DNA of 64,000 bases from Pseudomonas sp. p1(2021b) (lineage in GTDB: Bacteria > Pseudomonadota > Gammaproteobacteria > Pseudomonadales > Pseudomonadaceae). A model generated the notes under the pieces. It saw nothing but the letters and a program-made list of their open reading frames with translations. It was not told the DNA's origin and did no database searches. Below, piece by piece: positions 44,674 to 53,741 of the stretch. The position numbers and the translations under genes were made by a program. Each line of letters starts with the position of its first letter. Position 1 is the first letter of the stretch. The stretch is from positions 2,571,001 to 2,635,000 of the forward strand of contig NZ_CP083746.1 of assembly GCF_020151015.1 (NCBI RefSeq). Direction: 5' to 3'.

Positions 44674-45669
44674 TTGAGCAATAACGCCCTGTACTACCCG
44701 TATATTAACCTGCCGCAGGATGCTTGGAGTGCAAGGTCGCTACTCTACTGGGATGGGCTGGCTACGATCGTGCCTATGGATCATCTAGACAGGCCTGAGC
44801 AGTTGAGTCAGTTCATGCGAGGGCTGCTTTCCGAAGGGCTGGTGAAGCAAGTTGTCCCTGGGATCCATCTCTATGATTGCCCGGGGTTTTCTGAGCATTT
44901 CATCGAGTATCTTGAGACTCGTCGCCAGGCTGTCAAATTTAAAGCATCCACGCAGCAACCTTTTCGGTACACGCGAATCCACCTTGAAAAATTGCACGGT
45001 ATTACCGACTACCTAGTCCAGCACGAGTTGGCATCTCAGGCTGACTACACTTGGTACAACGTGCGGGAAGATGTTGCTCGAGATTTTATGTTCTACCTTG
45101 CGGTGACGCTGGGCGCGTTGGGCCATATCGACGCTGTGCCAGTGACGGATGGATGGGCGCTTCCAGGTCGCTCACCTTCGCCATCCACGATCCGAAGAAG
45201 CCCTCATGTAAGGAAAGCCCGTGAAGTGGTACTTGAGAATTTACTTCCTACCCCGGTAGAGGGTATTTCTGTTCAACAACTTGCCCAATTCAGGCACCGT
45301 CATGGCCATCTACTGCCTAGGTTTCGCTTAGCGGTTGAGCAGCACTGTATCCAAATGGCTGGCGTCACGAGCGCGGAAGAACGGCTGCAGAGAACGCGCC
45401 TGTTCATCATGGATTGCCAAGAGCAGATCAAGGAAATCGAGTCTGCCATGAAGCCGAGCTTTGGAAGAATCATCTGCACATCTCTGATCCCCCTCGTCGC
45501 TGCAGGATTGAGTTACTCCGGTGAAGATGGGCCTCAAGGTAGAGCAGCGGTGGCTCTTGGCATCATTCCGTTAACGTTTGAAGTGGTGTCTCAGATTCGC
45601 GCCGCACGAGGTGCAAATTCGAAACAGCCATTAGCATATGTTGCCCATGCTCGTAAATTTACTGCCTAA
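44674..45669 (+). CDS. DUF6236-type hypothetical protein
   Basis: This 331-residue protein opens with a TTG start, preceded by GTGAGG at about ten bases: LSNNALYYPYINLPQDAWSA then LLYWDGLATIVPMD. That opening is the hallmark of DUF6236, a family of unknown function scattered in accessory regions. A probable hydrophobic hairpin lies near the C terminus (RIICTSLIPLVAAGLSYSG and RAAVALGIIPLTFEVVSQI), suggesting membrane association. No enzymatic motif is visible. It stands alone between the palindromic terminator and degraded sequence. The family call is from memory of the N-terminal pattern. Confidence 0.7.
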   Translation: MSNNALYYPYINLPQDAWSARSLLYWDGLATIVPMDHLDRPEQLSQFMRGLLSEGLVKQVVPGIHLYDCPGFSEHFIEYLETRRQAVKFKASTQQPFRYTRIHLEKLHGITDYLVQHELASQADYTWYNVREDVARDFMFYLAVTLGALGHIDAVPVTDGWALPGRSPSPSTIRRSPHVRKAREVVLENLLPTPVEGISVQQLAQFRHRHGHLLPRFRLAVEQHCIQMAGVTSAEERLQRTRLFIMDCQEQIKEIESAMKPSFGRIICTSLIPLVAAGLSYSGEDGPQGRAAVALGIIPLTFEVVSQIRAARGANSKQPLAYVAHARKFTA

Positions 45670-46135
45670 CAGACACTGCAGAATCAGGACGCCCCGTTCT
45701 GCTGAGCAATGCCATGCTGACATCTGCAATAGCAAGGTGCGCGTCATGCCGCTGCGCTTGGAGAACCTTGTGTCTGTGCCACCCGTACTATTTCCAGCAG
45801 AGGCTCGAATCTGTCCAGTACACAACGGGTTAGTCAGCTGAGCTGGATCGAACCGCTCCTACATCCAGACGGGCACACCACAGTGAATGTGGGTAGTCTC
45901 GAGAGATATCCTTGGTAGCCACGCGCACGAGTAGCTGGAAGGACAGAAGGTTTCCATGGTGCACCTGATCCTCGCGGCTCCCGCCAGTGTTTTTGGCCGA
46001 CGGTACGATCCGCACAACATGCCACCGCTTCGCTGCTACCAGTGGCAGCGCACCGAACAGAACCCATACCCCTGGGCCGTAGAAATGCCTACCGCACCTG
46101 AGCAGCCTGGCAAGTACGTACAACACTCCCTTCCC
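45670..46135. other. degraded, gene-poor stretch before the CBASS remnant
   Basis: No convincing intact gene is visible. Short frames exist on both strands, but none has a good ribosome site and a domain-like protein together. The right part (from about 46080) may contain the original start region of the nucleotidyltransferase remnant, since a frame running into ATQWESFIVSMLKK is continuous from there. Confidence 0.4.
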
Positions 46136-47110
46136 GAATTAAATGCCACACAGTGGGAAAGCTTCATCGTATCGATGCTGAAGAAGTGAAGCCAAGCGGC
46201 AGGCGGCAGAGCGCAGCTACAAGCGGTTTGGTCTGCACATTGCCCACAAGCTCGGCATGTCCACTGATGACGTCCGTGTAGTGGTGCAAGGTTCGATGCG
46301 CACGCAGACCACCATCGCTGGCGATGGGCGTGAAAACTTCGACTTGGATGTGGTTGTGAAGCTCAGTGGCTCCCGGTTCACCAACCTGACCGAGTCCGAG
46401 GACTTCTTTCAATTGTTCGGTGCAGCGCTGCATGGCATCGATGGGGCAGGGGTACCCGAGCCTAAAAACCGCTGCTGGCGCTTGCCGTATCCGGGGGAGC
46501 CGTTCTACTTTGACGTGACGCGGCGATCCCATTGTCCGCGCACATCACCGGTACCGACCTTCGTGTACGCGACAAGAACACGGTATGGAGTCCGTCCAAC
46601 CCAGAAGACTTCGCAAATACCATTTCAAACGTCAGCCGGCTCACATCCGCGAAACCAGCCCGATCTCGATTATCCTGGTGACACTGGCGGGTCAGGCTTA
46701 CGACGATCTCCTGCAGAGCCACCCGTATGGCCTGCGTTCCTCCATTGAGGTAGTGATGGAAATCATTGCCCGGATGCCCGACTTCATTGATCGCCGCCAG
46801 GGCATTCGGGTTAACAACCCGGCCATGCCTGGCCAGGTAAAAGAGAACTTCGCGGATCGCTGGAACATTGACGGCGGGGCTCGGAACAAGAGCTTCAACG
46901 AGTGGCATGACCGTCTAACCCAAGACCTTGATGCGCTGTTCTCGGTCGGGCAGAGCACAAAGGCAAGCGGAGCGCGCAAGCACGAGGATGGAAGCCCGGA
47001 GGGCCAAGACCCCGACAGCGCGGTCAGAGCGACAGCCCACCTACATGTCCCCATCCGATACCTTAGAATTCCCAGATGCAGAGCAACGTGTTTCGCCCGA
47101 GGCGAGCGCC
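46136..47110 (+). pseudogene. broken CBASS-type cyclic-oligonucleotide synthase (CD-NTase)
   Basis: Stitching three frames gives a CD-NTase: ATQWESFIVSMLKK; AKRQAAERSYKRFGLHIAHK; VVVQGSMRTQTTI (the GS..R.T nucleotide motif); ENFDLDVVVKL (catalytic DxD); EPFYFDVT (third Asp); AIPLSAHITGTDLRVRDKN with TVWSPSNPEDFAN; then YHFKRQPAHIRETSPISIIL and the C-terminal helical part. The breaks are a stop/frame change at about 46187, a one-base deletion at about 46521, and an internal deletion near 46615-46618 that removes the segment normally linking the core to the C-terminal lobe. Catalytic residues survive but no full enzyme can be made. No effector gene is recognisable beside it. Confidence 0.8.
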
Positions 47111-47118
47111 GCCTAAAT

Positions 47119-47134
47119 ACTGTGCACATATACA
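47119..47134. promoter_or_regulatory. LexA-like (SOS) box
   Basis: CTGTGCACATATACAG fits the gammaproteobacterial LexA consensus CTG-N10-CAG exactly, with an A/T-rich spacer. It lies just past the nucleotidyltransferase remnant, 347 bases before the next same-strand ORF at 47481. Its present target is unclear, because intervening DNA looks degraded. Confidence 0.5.
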
Positions 47135-47329
47135 GTTATTTATTTCATCCCGCGAAATTGCCACCTCGGTGACCTTTTGGCTGAAGATCTCCAGTCTTAA
47201 TACCAATCGTTGAAAAACGGCTACAGGCCTTATGGTGCTTTGCTTTGAGCCATTTTGGGATGGCTCCGAGTTCAGAATGGCGGGATTTAAGCATGCCGGG
47301 TTTCGGCTCTCGCGAGGTCTGGAACGACA

Positions 47330-47345
47330 CTGTATATGCATACAT
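47330..47345. promoter_or_regulatory. second, imperfect LexA-like box
   Basis: CTGTATATGCATACAT has the left CTG and the A/T core of a Pseudomonas SOS box but ends CAT instead of CAG. Its position 136 bases before the small basic ORF would suit a promoter. Given one mismatch in an essential half-site, this is weak. The 47135-47480 interval otherwise shows no credible gene. Confidence 0.25.
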
Positions 47346-47480
47346 TTTTGGTGTGTTTTCACTTACTGGGCCTTACCGGTTCAGCATAGCGGCTGGCAAT
47401 GCGGCCTCGGCCAGTGCTACGGTGACCGATCTACCAGTAGTGATTCGAGTGACCAGCTTGGGACATTTGGAGACCGGCTT

Positions 47481-47672
47481 ATGAGAAGGAATGGACGCCG
47501 CCAACGTGCACGACGTGGCATCACACGGATGATTGCCCGGATTGAACGGCTGGAAAGGTTGGGCAGAGTAGCAAAGCAAAGCCTGCGGCAACGTCTTTGG
47601 GATGGTCTAGCGGGATTGCTTCGTGGCCTAACTGGCTCCAGGTCTGCTGATGAGCTGCAGCAGCAAAGGTAA
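47481..47672 (+). CDS. 63-residue basic helical small protein
   Basis: The frame MRRNGRRQRARRGITRMIAR... ends SADELQQQR-stop. GGAG lies eight bases before the ATG. The protein is strongly basic at the N terminus and then amphipathic helical (LERLGRVAKQSLRQRLWDGL). Such a peptide could bind nucleic acid or membrane. No family is recognised, and a chance frame in degraded DNA cannot be excluded. Confidence 0.35.
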   Translation: MRRNGRRQRARRGITRMIARIERLERLGRVAKQSLRQRLWDGLAGLLRGLTGSRSADELQQQR

Positions 47673-48011
47673 ACGTTGATGAGGGTAGGGCGCTGATCCT
47701 TTCCGGGGTAGTCCTGGTGCTATGCGCCGGCCCGGCGCGAAAACCAGTCGGTCGATCGAGCTCGCACAGCGTCGATAAAAGACTGTGAGGCCCGCTTAAT
47801 GCCTCTCCTCAGCACAATTTAACATAATATACATTATGCGCAGATTTGTATGGAGCTACCGGGGCCGTGGGTGGACAGATTTGAAGCCAGGCTCTGGCCT
47901 TGATCACCTTGCTGCAGCTCGCACAGGCATCGCTTGGCGATGCTTTCTGCGCATGCTTGAATGCCGGCCTTCAGCAACGCTGTTGCTTTCACTCTACGCC
48001 GGAGAAATGGA
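47673..48011. other. intergenic, with A/T-rich palindrome
   Basis: No gene is seen. CATAATATACATTATG (47823-47838) is a near-perfect palindrome overlapping a TATACAT promoter-like element, so it may be an operator or promoter for the membrane-protein gene at 48012. Confidence 0.35.
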
Positions 48012-48557
48012 ATGTGGCTTTGTACAGACTGGGAAATTGACTGGGATGCAATCAGCGCTGTGTCGACTGCCGCTGCCGCAGTCATTGCTCTGTGCGTTTG
48101 GCTCTTCGACAAGCATCAACGGGGTCTTGAACGTACTAGGCTTCTTGCTCAGATTATGACGACACCAGTCGGAGCTGCACACGTCCAAATTTCCAAATTC
48201 AGGAGCGATCTTTTCCCAACCGGCAGCGATCCGCTGATTGGTACTTTGCGTGAGGATAAAGAAGCTCGCCGCCGACTGGCCGAAAAGGCATCGGCGATTA
48301 CGATCGACCTTTCTTCACAGTTCTTGGACAAAGCTGACTTCTTCAGCGAAGCCACGAGCAGCAGCCTTGCAAACGCCTTTTCCCAAGTAAATCGTTTAAA
48401 GCAATTCGTCGGTTTGCTTGGAGATCTAGCGGATAAAGAAACGCAGGAAGTGATTGATCTACATTTAATGACGGTTCTCAACCAGATCAAAGAGGCTGAG
48501 GAAGCTGCTAAAGCTGCATTTCAGGCGCTTCTTGCAGTTGGGCGAAGCAGTCGATAG
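48012..48557 (+). CDS. single-pass membrane protein of unknown function
   Basis: This 181-residue protein has an N-terminal transmembrane helix (about residues 13-28, ISAVSTAAAAVIALCVWLF) and a charged, mostly helical cytosolic part (FDKHQRGLERTRLLAQIM; KEARRRLAEKASAITIDLSS; VIDLHLMTVLNQIKEAEEAA). The ATG at 48012 follows GGAGAAATGGA. Similar anchored helical proteins occur in accessory regions, but I do not recognise a family or motif. It is the last intact island gene before the decayed iorB. Confidence 0.65.
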   Translation: MWLCTDWEIDWDAISAVSTAAAAVIALCVWLFDKHQRGLERTRLLAQIMTTPVGAAHVQISKFRSDLFPTGSDPLIGTLREDKEARRRLAEKASAITIDLSSQFLDKADFFSEATSSSLANAFSQVNRLKQFVGLLGDLADKETQEVIDLHLMTVLNQIKEAEEAAKAAFQALLAVGRSSR

Positions 48558-48716
48558 CCTTGTCTTCCCTTTCTTTTTAATTGCCCTTAATTATAACTAA
48601 ACTAAATATTCATTTAGTCGAGTTATAAGTTTGGCCGTCTTTGGAACCTCGAATGCCCTGTATTTTCTTCGAGCTGCTCACCCGCCACGAACGCTGTGGC
48701 AGGTAAGCCTTATCCG

Positions 48717-50890
48717 TCAAGCCTGGCGCAACTCACTCGGGTCAATTGGCAACCAGCGAAGTCGCTTGCCTGTAGCGGCGAATATTGCATTGGTGACCGC
48801 AGGTGCAATCAGGACGGTGGAGACTTCACCCAGGCCACCGGGCGCCTCATCACTCTTGATGACGTGTACATCGAATTGCGGTGTCTCGTTGATGCGCAAG
48901 ATCCGATACGTATCGAAGTTACCTTGTTCGACTCGCCCGTCCTTGAAGGTAATGTCTCCGAACAACGCCGCCGTCAGCCCGAAAATAGTACCTCCTTGGA
49001 CTTGTGCCACAACGCTGTCCGGATTTATCGCAATGCCGCAGTCCACCACGCTGGTGATGCGTTTTACCTTGACCTCCCCCGAGGGCTGGACACTGACTTC
49101 AGCCACTTGGGCGGCATAAGTACCAAAACAATAAGTAAGGGCCAACCCTCGCCCTTCCCTATCGCCCATTGGTGTGCCCCAGCCCGATTTTTCGCGAAGC
49201 GTCTCAAGCACCTTGAGTAACCGAGGATGCTTTTGAAGCAATGGATAGCGATACTCAAACGGATCAATCTTGGCGATATGCGCCAGCTCGTCCAGGAAAC
49301 TTTCCACCATGAAACCGTTCTGGGTGTGGCCCACACCACGCCAAAATGCGGGGTAGATCCCTTCAGGAGGTTCGTGGCGTACGTAATAGGCACTGATATT
49401 GGGAAATGCGTACGGACCGGACGGGTCGCGTACCGCATCACGATCGATGCCATCCTTGAAGGCGGCAGGCAACCAGCGCGCCAAGATGGAGCCGCCAGTG
49501 ACTTTATGGATCCACGCGATGGGACTCCCCTTTTCATCGAGCGCGGCGCTCAGATGGTTGTAATGGTACGGTCGCAGCGAGCTGTGTCGCGTATCTTCCT
49601 CCCGTGAGTAGATGACCTTGACGGGATAGTCCACTTGCTTGGCGATCTTCACGGCATGGGCAACAAAATCGACTTCAAGGCGCCGGCCGAAGCCACCGCC
49701 CAGCAATTGGTTATGTACCTCGACCTTGTCCTCAGGCAACCCTGTGAGCTCTGCCGCAATCGCCTTTGCACGCGCCGGTACCTGGCTGCCAACCCAGAGT
49801 TCACAGCCATCCTTTCGTACATGTACTGTGCAATTGACCGGCTCCATGCATGAGCCAGGAATGGAACCTGATAGACCGCTTCGACCTTTCTGGCAGCCGT
49901 CTTGAATACACCCTCTGCGTCACCTTCCTTGCTGGATTGCCGGCCGGGTTGCATTGACGCTTTCTTTATCGCCTCAAGCATCTGCTCGCTCGAGACCGAT
50001 GCATTCTGGCCACCGTCCCATTGGATCTGCAACGCAGCCAGCCCTTTGCGCGCAGCGCCCATATGGTCCGCGACAACAGCTACCGAATTATCGGTTTTGA
50101 TAACTTGCCGGACGCCTTTGATTGCCATCGCTGGACCAGGTTCGACCGCCTCCAGCGTGCCCCCGACAATGGGGCAAATCGTGATTGCAGCGACTTTCAT
50201 GCCTTCTGGCCGAACGTCGATGCCGAACACCGCCTTCCCCGTGACCTTGTCCTGCCCGTCGGTCCGTTTGGCGGGAGTACCAATGAGCTTGAACTCACTG
50301 GACGGTTTCAGCGGCAAAATATCTGGAACAGGCAGGTTCGCAGCGGCACTGGCGAGCTCTCCATAGCCAAGCTTCCGGCCACTGGCCGGATGAAGCACCG
50401 ATCCGTTTTCTGCTTTGCAGCTGTCCGCAGCCACACCCCACTGATTGGCCGCTGCGCTGATCAATAACATACGTGCTGCCGCGCCCGCTTCACGTAGCGG
50501 CTTCCAGTTCGCAGGCACCGATGTCGATCCTCCCGTCACCTGGAAGCCCAGTGCCGGGTTGGCATAGCGCGTGTCGTCCGCCGGGGCATGTTCGACAACG
50601 ATCTGGTCGAGCCCTACTTCCAGCTCCTCCGCTATGAGCGCGGGCATTGACGTATAGGTGGCCTGCCCCATTTCTACCGGCTGGATGACAAATACAACCT
50701 TGCCGCTGGGCTCGATCCGAATATAGGCATTGGGAGTGAAATTCGAATCCTGGCCTTGCGACGAACCCGCAAATCCAGGTAGCGAGATACCGATCAACAA
50801 CCCGCCACCGAGTGCAGCACTGGCTCGAAGGAAACCACGACGGCTGACCCCTTCGGTAGAAGATGAGGCCATCAGGTTCTGGATGCTCAT
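48717..50890 (-). pseudogene. iorB: isoquinoline 1-oxidoreductase-type large (molybdopterin) subunit, frameshifted
   Basis: The protein would be about 725 residues with a Tat signal (SRRGFLRASAALGGGLLIG), the xanthine-dehydrogenase-family molybdopterin domains (LLGGGFGRRLEVDF; PAFWRGVGHTQNGFMVES) and the catalytic Glu region (APGGLGEVSTV). Near 49849 the frame breaks: YQVPFLAHA is followed in the next frame by MEPVNCTVHV, where relatives read ...LAHATMEP. The DNA is short by about four bases, so the protein would stop early. Otherwise the gene is well preserved, so the lesion is recent or a sequencing error. It overlaps iorA by four bases. Confidence 0.85.
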
Positions 50891-51372
50891 GATTTGGCCT
50901 CCCCGCTCGTAGGCTGAGACTTGCTTGCAGCTGTCTTTATGGCCTCTCGAATGCGCACATAAGTGCCGCAACGGCAGATGTTGCCTGCCATCGTGGCATC
51001 GATATCGGCATCGCTGGGGTTCGCATTGCTGGCGAGCAATGACGTTGCGGCCATGATCTGCCCTGATTGGCAGTAGCCGCATTGAACGACCTCGTGTTCG
51101 AGCCACGCCTGCTGCACACGACGCCCCACATCGGTGTCACCCACCGCTTCTATCGTCGTGATGCTGGCCCCCGCCAGGCTGCCGACAGGTGTAACGCACG
51201 AACGGATGGCGACACCGTTCATATGCACGGTACACGCACCGCACAGGGCCATTGCGCAACCGAACTTGGTCCCCGTCATCCCCAGCACATCTCTGAGTAC
51301 CCATAGCAGCGGCGTGTCGTCATCCACGTCCACCTGATGTTCGGTCCCGTTGATCTTTAGCGTTTGGGTCAT
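50887..51372 (-). CDS. iorA: isoquinoline 1-oxidoreductase-type small (2Fe-2S) subunit
   Basis: This 161-residue protein carries two [2Fe-2S] sites: a plant-ferredoxin-type site ([20 protein letters not shown]) and the helical site ([14 protein letters not shown] ... [14 protein letters not shown]). It delivers electrons from the molybdenum subunit in hydroxylation of N-heterocycles or oxidation of aldehydes. Its stop overlaps the start of the iorB-type gene. The protein itself is intact, but with iorB frameshifted the complex is probably not made. A divergent LysR remnant lies upstream. Confidence 0.9.
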   Translation of the reverse strand: MTQTLKINGTEHQVDVDDDTPLLWVLRDVLGMTGTKFGCAMALCGACTVHMNGVAIRSCVTPVGSLAGASITTIEAVGDTDVGRRVQQAWLEHEVVQCGYCQSGQIMAATSLLASNANPSDADIDATMAGNICRCGTYVRIREAIKTAASKSQPTSGEAKS

Positions 51373-51546
51373 CGGATCGCCCTCGTCTGCACCACGGGTA
51401 GTTGCGCCTGGATGGCTTCGACGCAGGCGCGCAAAACAATAGAAGAGCTTAGGTCGAGATTTCGATCAGGGGGCAGCAATAAAGAATAAAATCGAAGACC
51501 CGATCGATCGTTGCCCCACCGACGCGACCCAACAAAAGGAGCCGGG

Positions 51547-51642
51547 ATGAACCGCAACGACCTGAACCTGCTGGTGATCTTCGAGGCCTTGATGTTCGAC
51601 GTGTTGTCTCTTTCCACCGACTTCGTCTCGTTGCGACGCTAG
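51547..51642 (+). pseudogene. 5' stub of a LysR-family regulator
   Basis: After AAAAGGAGCCGGG, the frame MNRNDLNLLVIFEALMF is the standard beginning of a LysR regulator's first helix. The sequence then departs from the family and stops after 31 residues. The rest of the gene is deleted. It is divergent from iorA, so it was probably the regulator of the iorAB pair. Its truncation point (about 51597) marks a deletion joint to the cobalamin-riboswitch region. Confidence 0.75.
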
Positions 51643-51697
51643 AACGACCGCCCTGCAGGTTGACTCCCCACCCCATAAATGCTCAGATGCGCCCCAG

Positions 51698-51884
51698 TTT
51701 CAGGTGTCCCCTGCCGCCGTGCCGGGGATTAAACGGGAAGCCGGTGCCTCGCCTTGTGCGATCAGTCCGGCGCTGCCCCCGCAACGGTAAGCGAGCGATG
51801 CATTCGATACGCCACTGTGCCACCGGCATGGGAAGGTGAATGCCTCACGCCTCTCGCAAGCCCGGAGACCGGCCTGTCACCTCG
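51698..51884 (+). promoter_or_regulatory. cobalamin riboswitch
   Basis: The leader has the conserved landmarks in order: CAGGTGTCCC at the 5' stem, AACGGGAAGCCGGTG, GCTGCCCCCGCAACGGTAA, GCCACTGTG, GGGAAGGTG and the B12 box CAAGCCCGGAGACCGGCC, closed by GTCACCT. Downstream, GCGGGC/GCCCGC segments (about 51909-51952) can form a hairpin for the expression platform. It controls the ABC importer genes that follow, turning them off when adenosylcobalamin is plentiful. Confidence 0.95.
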
Positions 51885-51999
51885 TTTGGCAACTCCCGCG
51901 GTGGGCGGGCGCGGGCCGGTCTTGGGCAGCAGCCTGCCCGCGATTCCCTTGCGCGCCGTCATCGTCGGGTTACATTCATTCCCGGTACGGTTGCTCGTC

Positions 52000-52776
52000 A
52001 TGTCTGCCCCTACCCTGCGTCTCGAAGGTTTGCACTGGGCGCCATCGCCTGGTGGCCGGCGGCTGCTCGACGGCATTGACTTGGAGGTACGCCCCGGTGA
52101 ATGCGTCGGCCTGATCGGCCCCAACGGCAGCGGCAAGACCAGCCTGCTGCGCTGCGCCTATCGCTTCACACGGCCTGATGGCGGGCGCGTGCTGCTCGAA
52201 AACGAGGACATCTGGCAGCGCCCGGCGCGCTGGGTGGCACAACGCGTCGCGGTGATGCTCCAGGAGTTTCCCGAGGATTTCGGCCTGAGCGTACGCGATG
52301 TGGTCGCCATGGGCCGCACGCCGCACCAGGGTTGGTTCGACGGCGACGATGACGATGCGCTGGTGGACGCCAGCCTGCATCGCCTGGGCCTGCAAGCGCG
52401 CGGCGATCATGGTTTTACCCCGTTGTCCGGCGGCGAGAAGCAGCGCGTGCTGTTGGCTCGCGCGCTGGTCCAGCAACCGCGCCTGTTGATCCTCGACGAA
52501 CCCACCAACCACCTGGACCCCCGCTACCAGCTGGCCTTGCTGGAGCACTTGCGCGGCACCGGCCTGAGCCTGCTCGCCAGCTTCCACGACCTGAACCTGG
52601 CCGCGGCCTTCTGTGACCGGCTGTATGTCATCGAGGCCGGTCGCATCGTTGCCCACGGCACCCCGGCCGAGGTACTGACCGAACAGTGCCTGGCCGAAGT
52701 CTTCGGCGTACGGGCGCTGGTCGACCGTCACCCCGTAGCCTTTCATCCACGCATCACCTGGATCAGCCCCGCATGA
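52000..52776 (+). CDS. cobalamin-type ABC importer ATPase (BtuD/FecE-like)
   Basis: This 258-residue ATPase has Walker A GPNGSGKTS, signature LSGGEKQRVLLARAL and Walker B LLILDEPTNHLDP. It belongs to the iron-siderophore/B12 importer group. The cobalamin riboswitch upstream and the binding-protein and permease genes downstream indicate uptake of B12, a precursor such as cobinamide, or cobalt complexes. ATG 52000 begins the protein at MSAPTLRLEGLHW; upstream in-frame sequence lies inside the riboswitch. Its stop overlaps the next gene by four bases. Confidence 0.92.
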   Translation: MSAPTLRLEGLHWAPSPGGRRLLDGIDLEVRPGECVGLIGPNGSGKTSLLRCAYRFTRPDGGRVLLENEDIWQRPARWVAQRVAVMLQEFPEDFGLSVRDVVAMGRTPHQGWFDGDDDDALVDASLHRLGLQARGDHGFTPLSGGEKQRVLLARALVQQPRLLILDEPTNHLDPRYQLALLEHLRGTGLSLLASFHDLNLAAAFCDRLYVIEAGRIVAHGTPAEVLTEQCLAEVFGVRALVDRHPVAFHPRITWISPA

Positions 52777-53741
52777 AGCGAAGCCTCACCTGCCTGGCCC
52801 TGCTGGCCGCCCTGCCCTTCGTCGCCTGGGCGGGCGACTACCCCGTGACCGTGCGCAGCTGTGAGCGCGATGTCACCTTCAGCCAGCCGCCCCAGCGGGC
52901 GGTGAGCCACGACAGCAACCTGACCGGCATGCTGCTGGCCCTGGGGTTGCGCGAGCGTATGGTTGGCTTCACCGGCATCAGTGGCTGGAAAACCCTTGAC
53001 CCAACCATGACGGGTGCCCTGGACGGCCTGCCGGAACTCGCGCCGCGCTACCCATCGGTGGAAACCCTGCTCGATGCAAATGTCGACTTCCTCTTTGCCG
53101 GCTGGGGCTACGGCATGTACGTGGGCGGCCCGGTCACGCCACAGGCCCTGGCGCCGTTCGGCATCCCGGTGTACGAGCTCAGCGAGTCCTGCTCGCGGGT
53201 CATGCCCCAGCACCGCGCCAGTCTCGATGACCTGTACCGGGACCTGGACAACCTGGGGCGCATCTTCGACGTTCGCCAGCAGGCCCAGGCCCTGATCGCC
53301 ACCCTGCGCCAACGCGTGGCGCGTGTGCAGGCGCAGGTCGCCGCTGAGCCCCAGGCTCCCCGTGTCTTCCTCTATGACAGCGGCGAAGACCGCCCCACCA
53401 CCTCCGGCCGCCTCGGCATGCCCCAAGCGCTGATCGAGGCGGCCGGCGGTGACAATGTAATGGCCGATGTCAACGCCAGCTGGACCGAAGTGAACTGGGA
53501 AAGCGTGGTGGAGCGCGACCCGCAGGTGATCGTGATCGTCGATTACGGCCCGACTTCCTGGCAACAGAAGCGCGACTTCCTGCTCGCGCACCCGGCCCTG
53601 GGCGAGGTGACGGCCATCCGCGAACGACGTTTCGTGGTGCTCTCCTATATTCAGGTCACCCCATCGGTGGACAACGCCAGCGCCATCGAGCAGCTGGCAG
53701 CGGCGCTGCATCCCCGCCTGTTCGCAGGCACGCTGCAGTGA
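52773..53741 (+). CDS. cobalamin-type ABC importer periplasmic binding protein (BtuF-like)
   Basis: This 322-residue protein has a signal peptide (MKRSLTCLALLAALPFVAWA) and the class III helical-backbone fold typical of iron-siderophore and B12 binding proteins (QPPQRAVSHDSNLTGMLLALGLRERMVGFTG, VVERDPQVIVIVDYG). Overlaps on both sides (four bases upstream, one downstream) place it in a tight three-gene operon under the cobalamin riboswitch. Ligand inferred from the riboswitch. Confidence 0.9.
   Translation: MKRSLTCLALLAALPFVAWAGDYPVTVRSCERDVTFSQPPQRAVSHDSNLTGMLLALGLRERMVGFTGISGWKTLDPTMTGALDGLPELAPRYPSVETLLDANVDFLFAGWGYGMYVGGPVTPQALAPFGIPVYELSESCSRVMPQHRASLDDLYRDLDNLGRIFDVRQQAQALIATLRQRVARVQAQVAAEPQAPRVFLYDSGEDRPTTSGRLGMPQALIEAAGGDNVMADVNASWTEVNWESVVERDPQVIVIVDYGPTSWQQKRDFLLAHPALGEVTAIRERRFVVLSYIQVTPSVDNASAIEQLAAALHPRLFAGTLQ

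Noticed and set aside
45670..46190. Short frames on both strands proposed as genes
   Set aside because: None has a ribosome site plus domain-like protein; the 3' end of one belongs to the CD-NTase remnant.
35789..48716. Integrase, tRNA attachment site or flanking direct repeat for the island
   Set aside because: I looked at both flanks and saw no recombinase gene, tRNA-like sequence or matching repeat.
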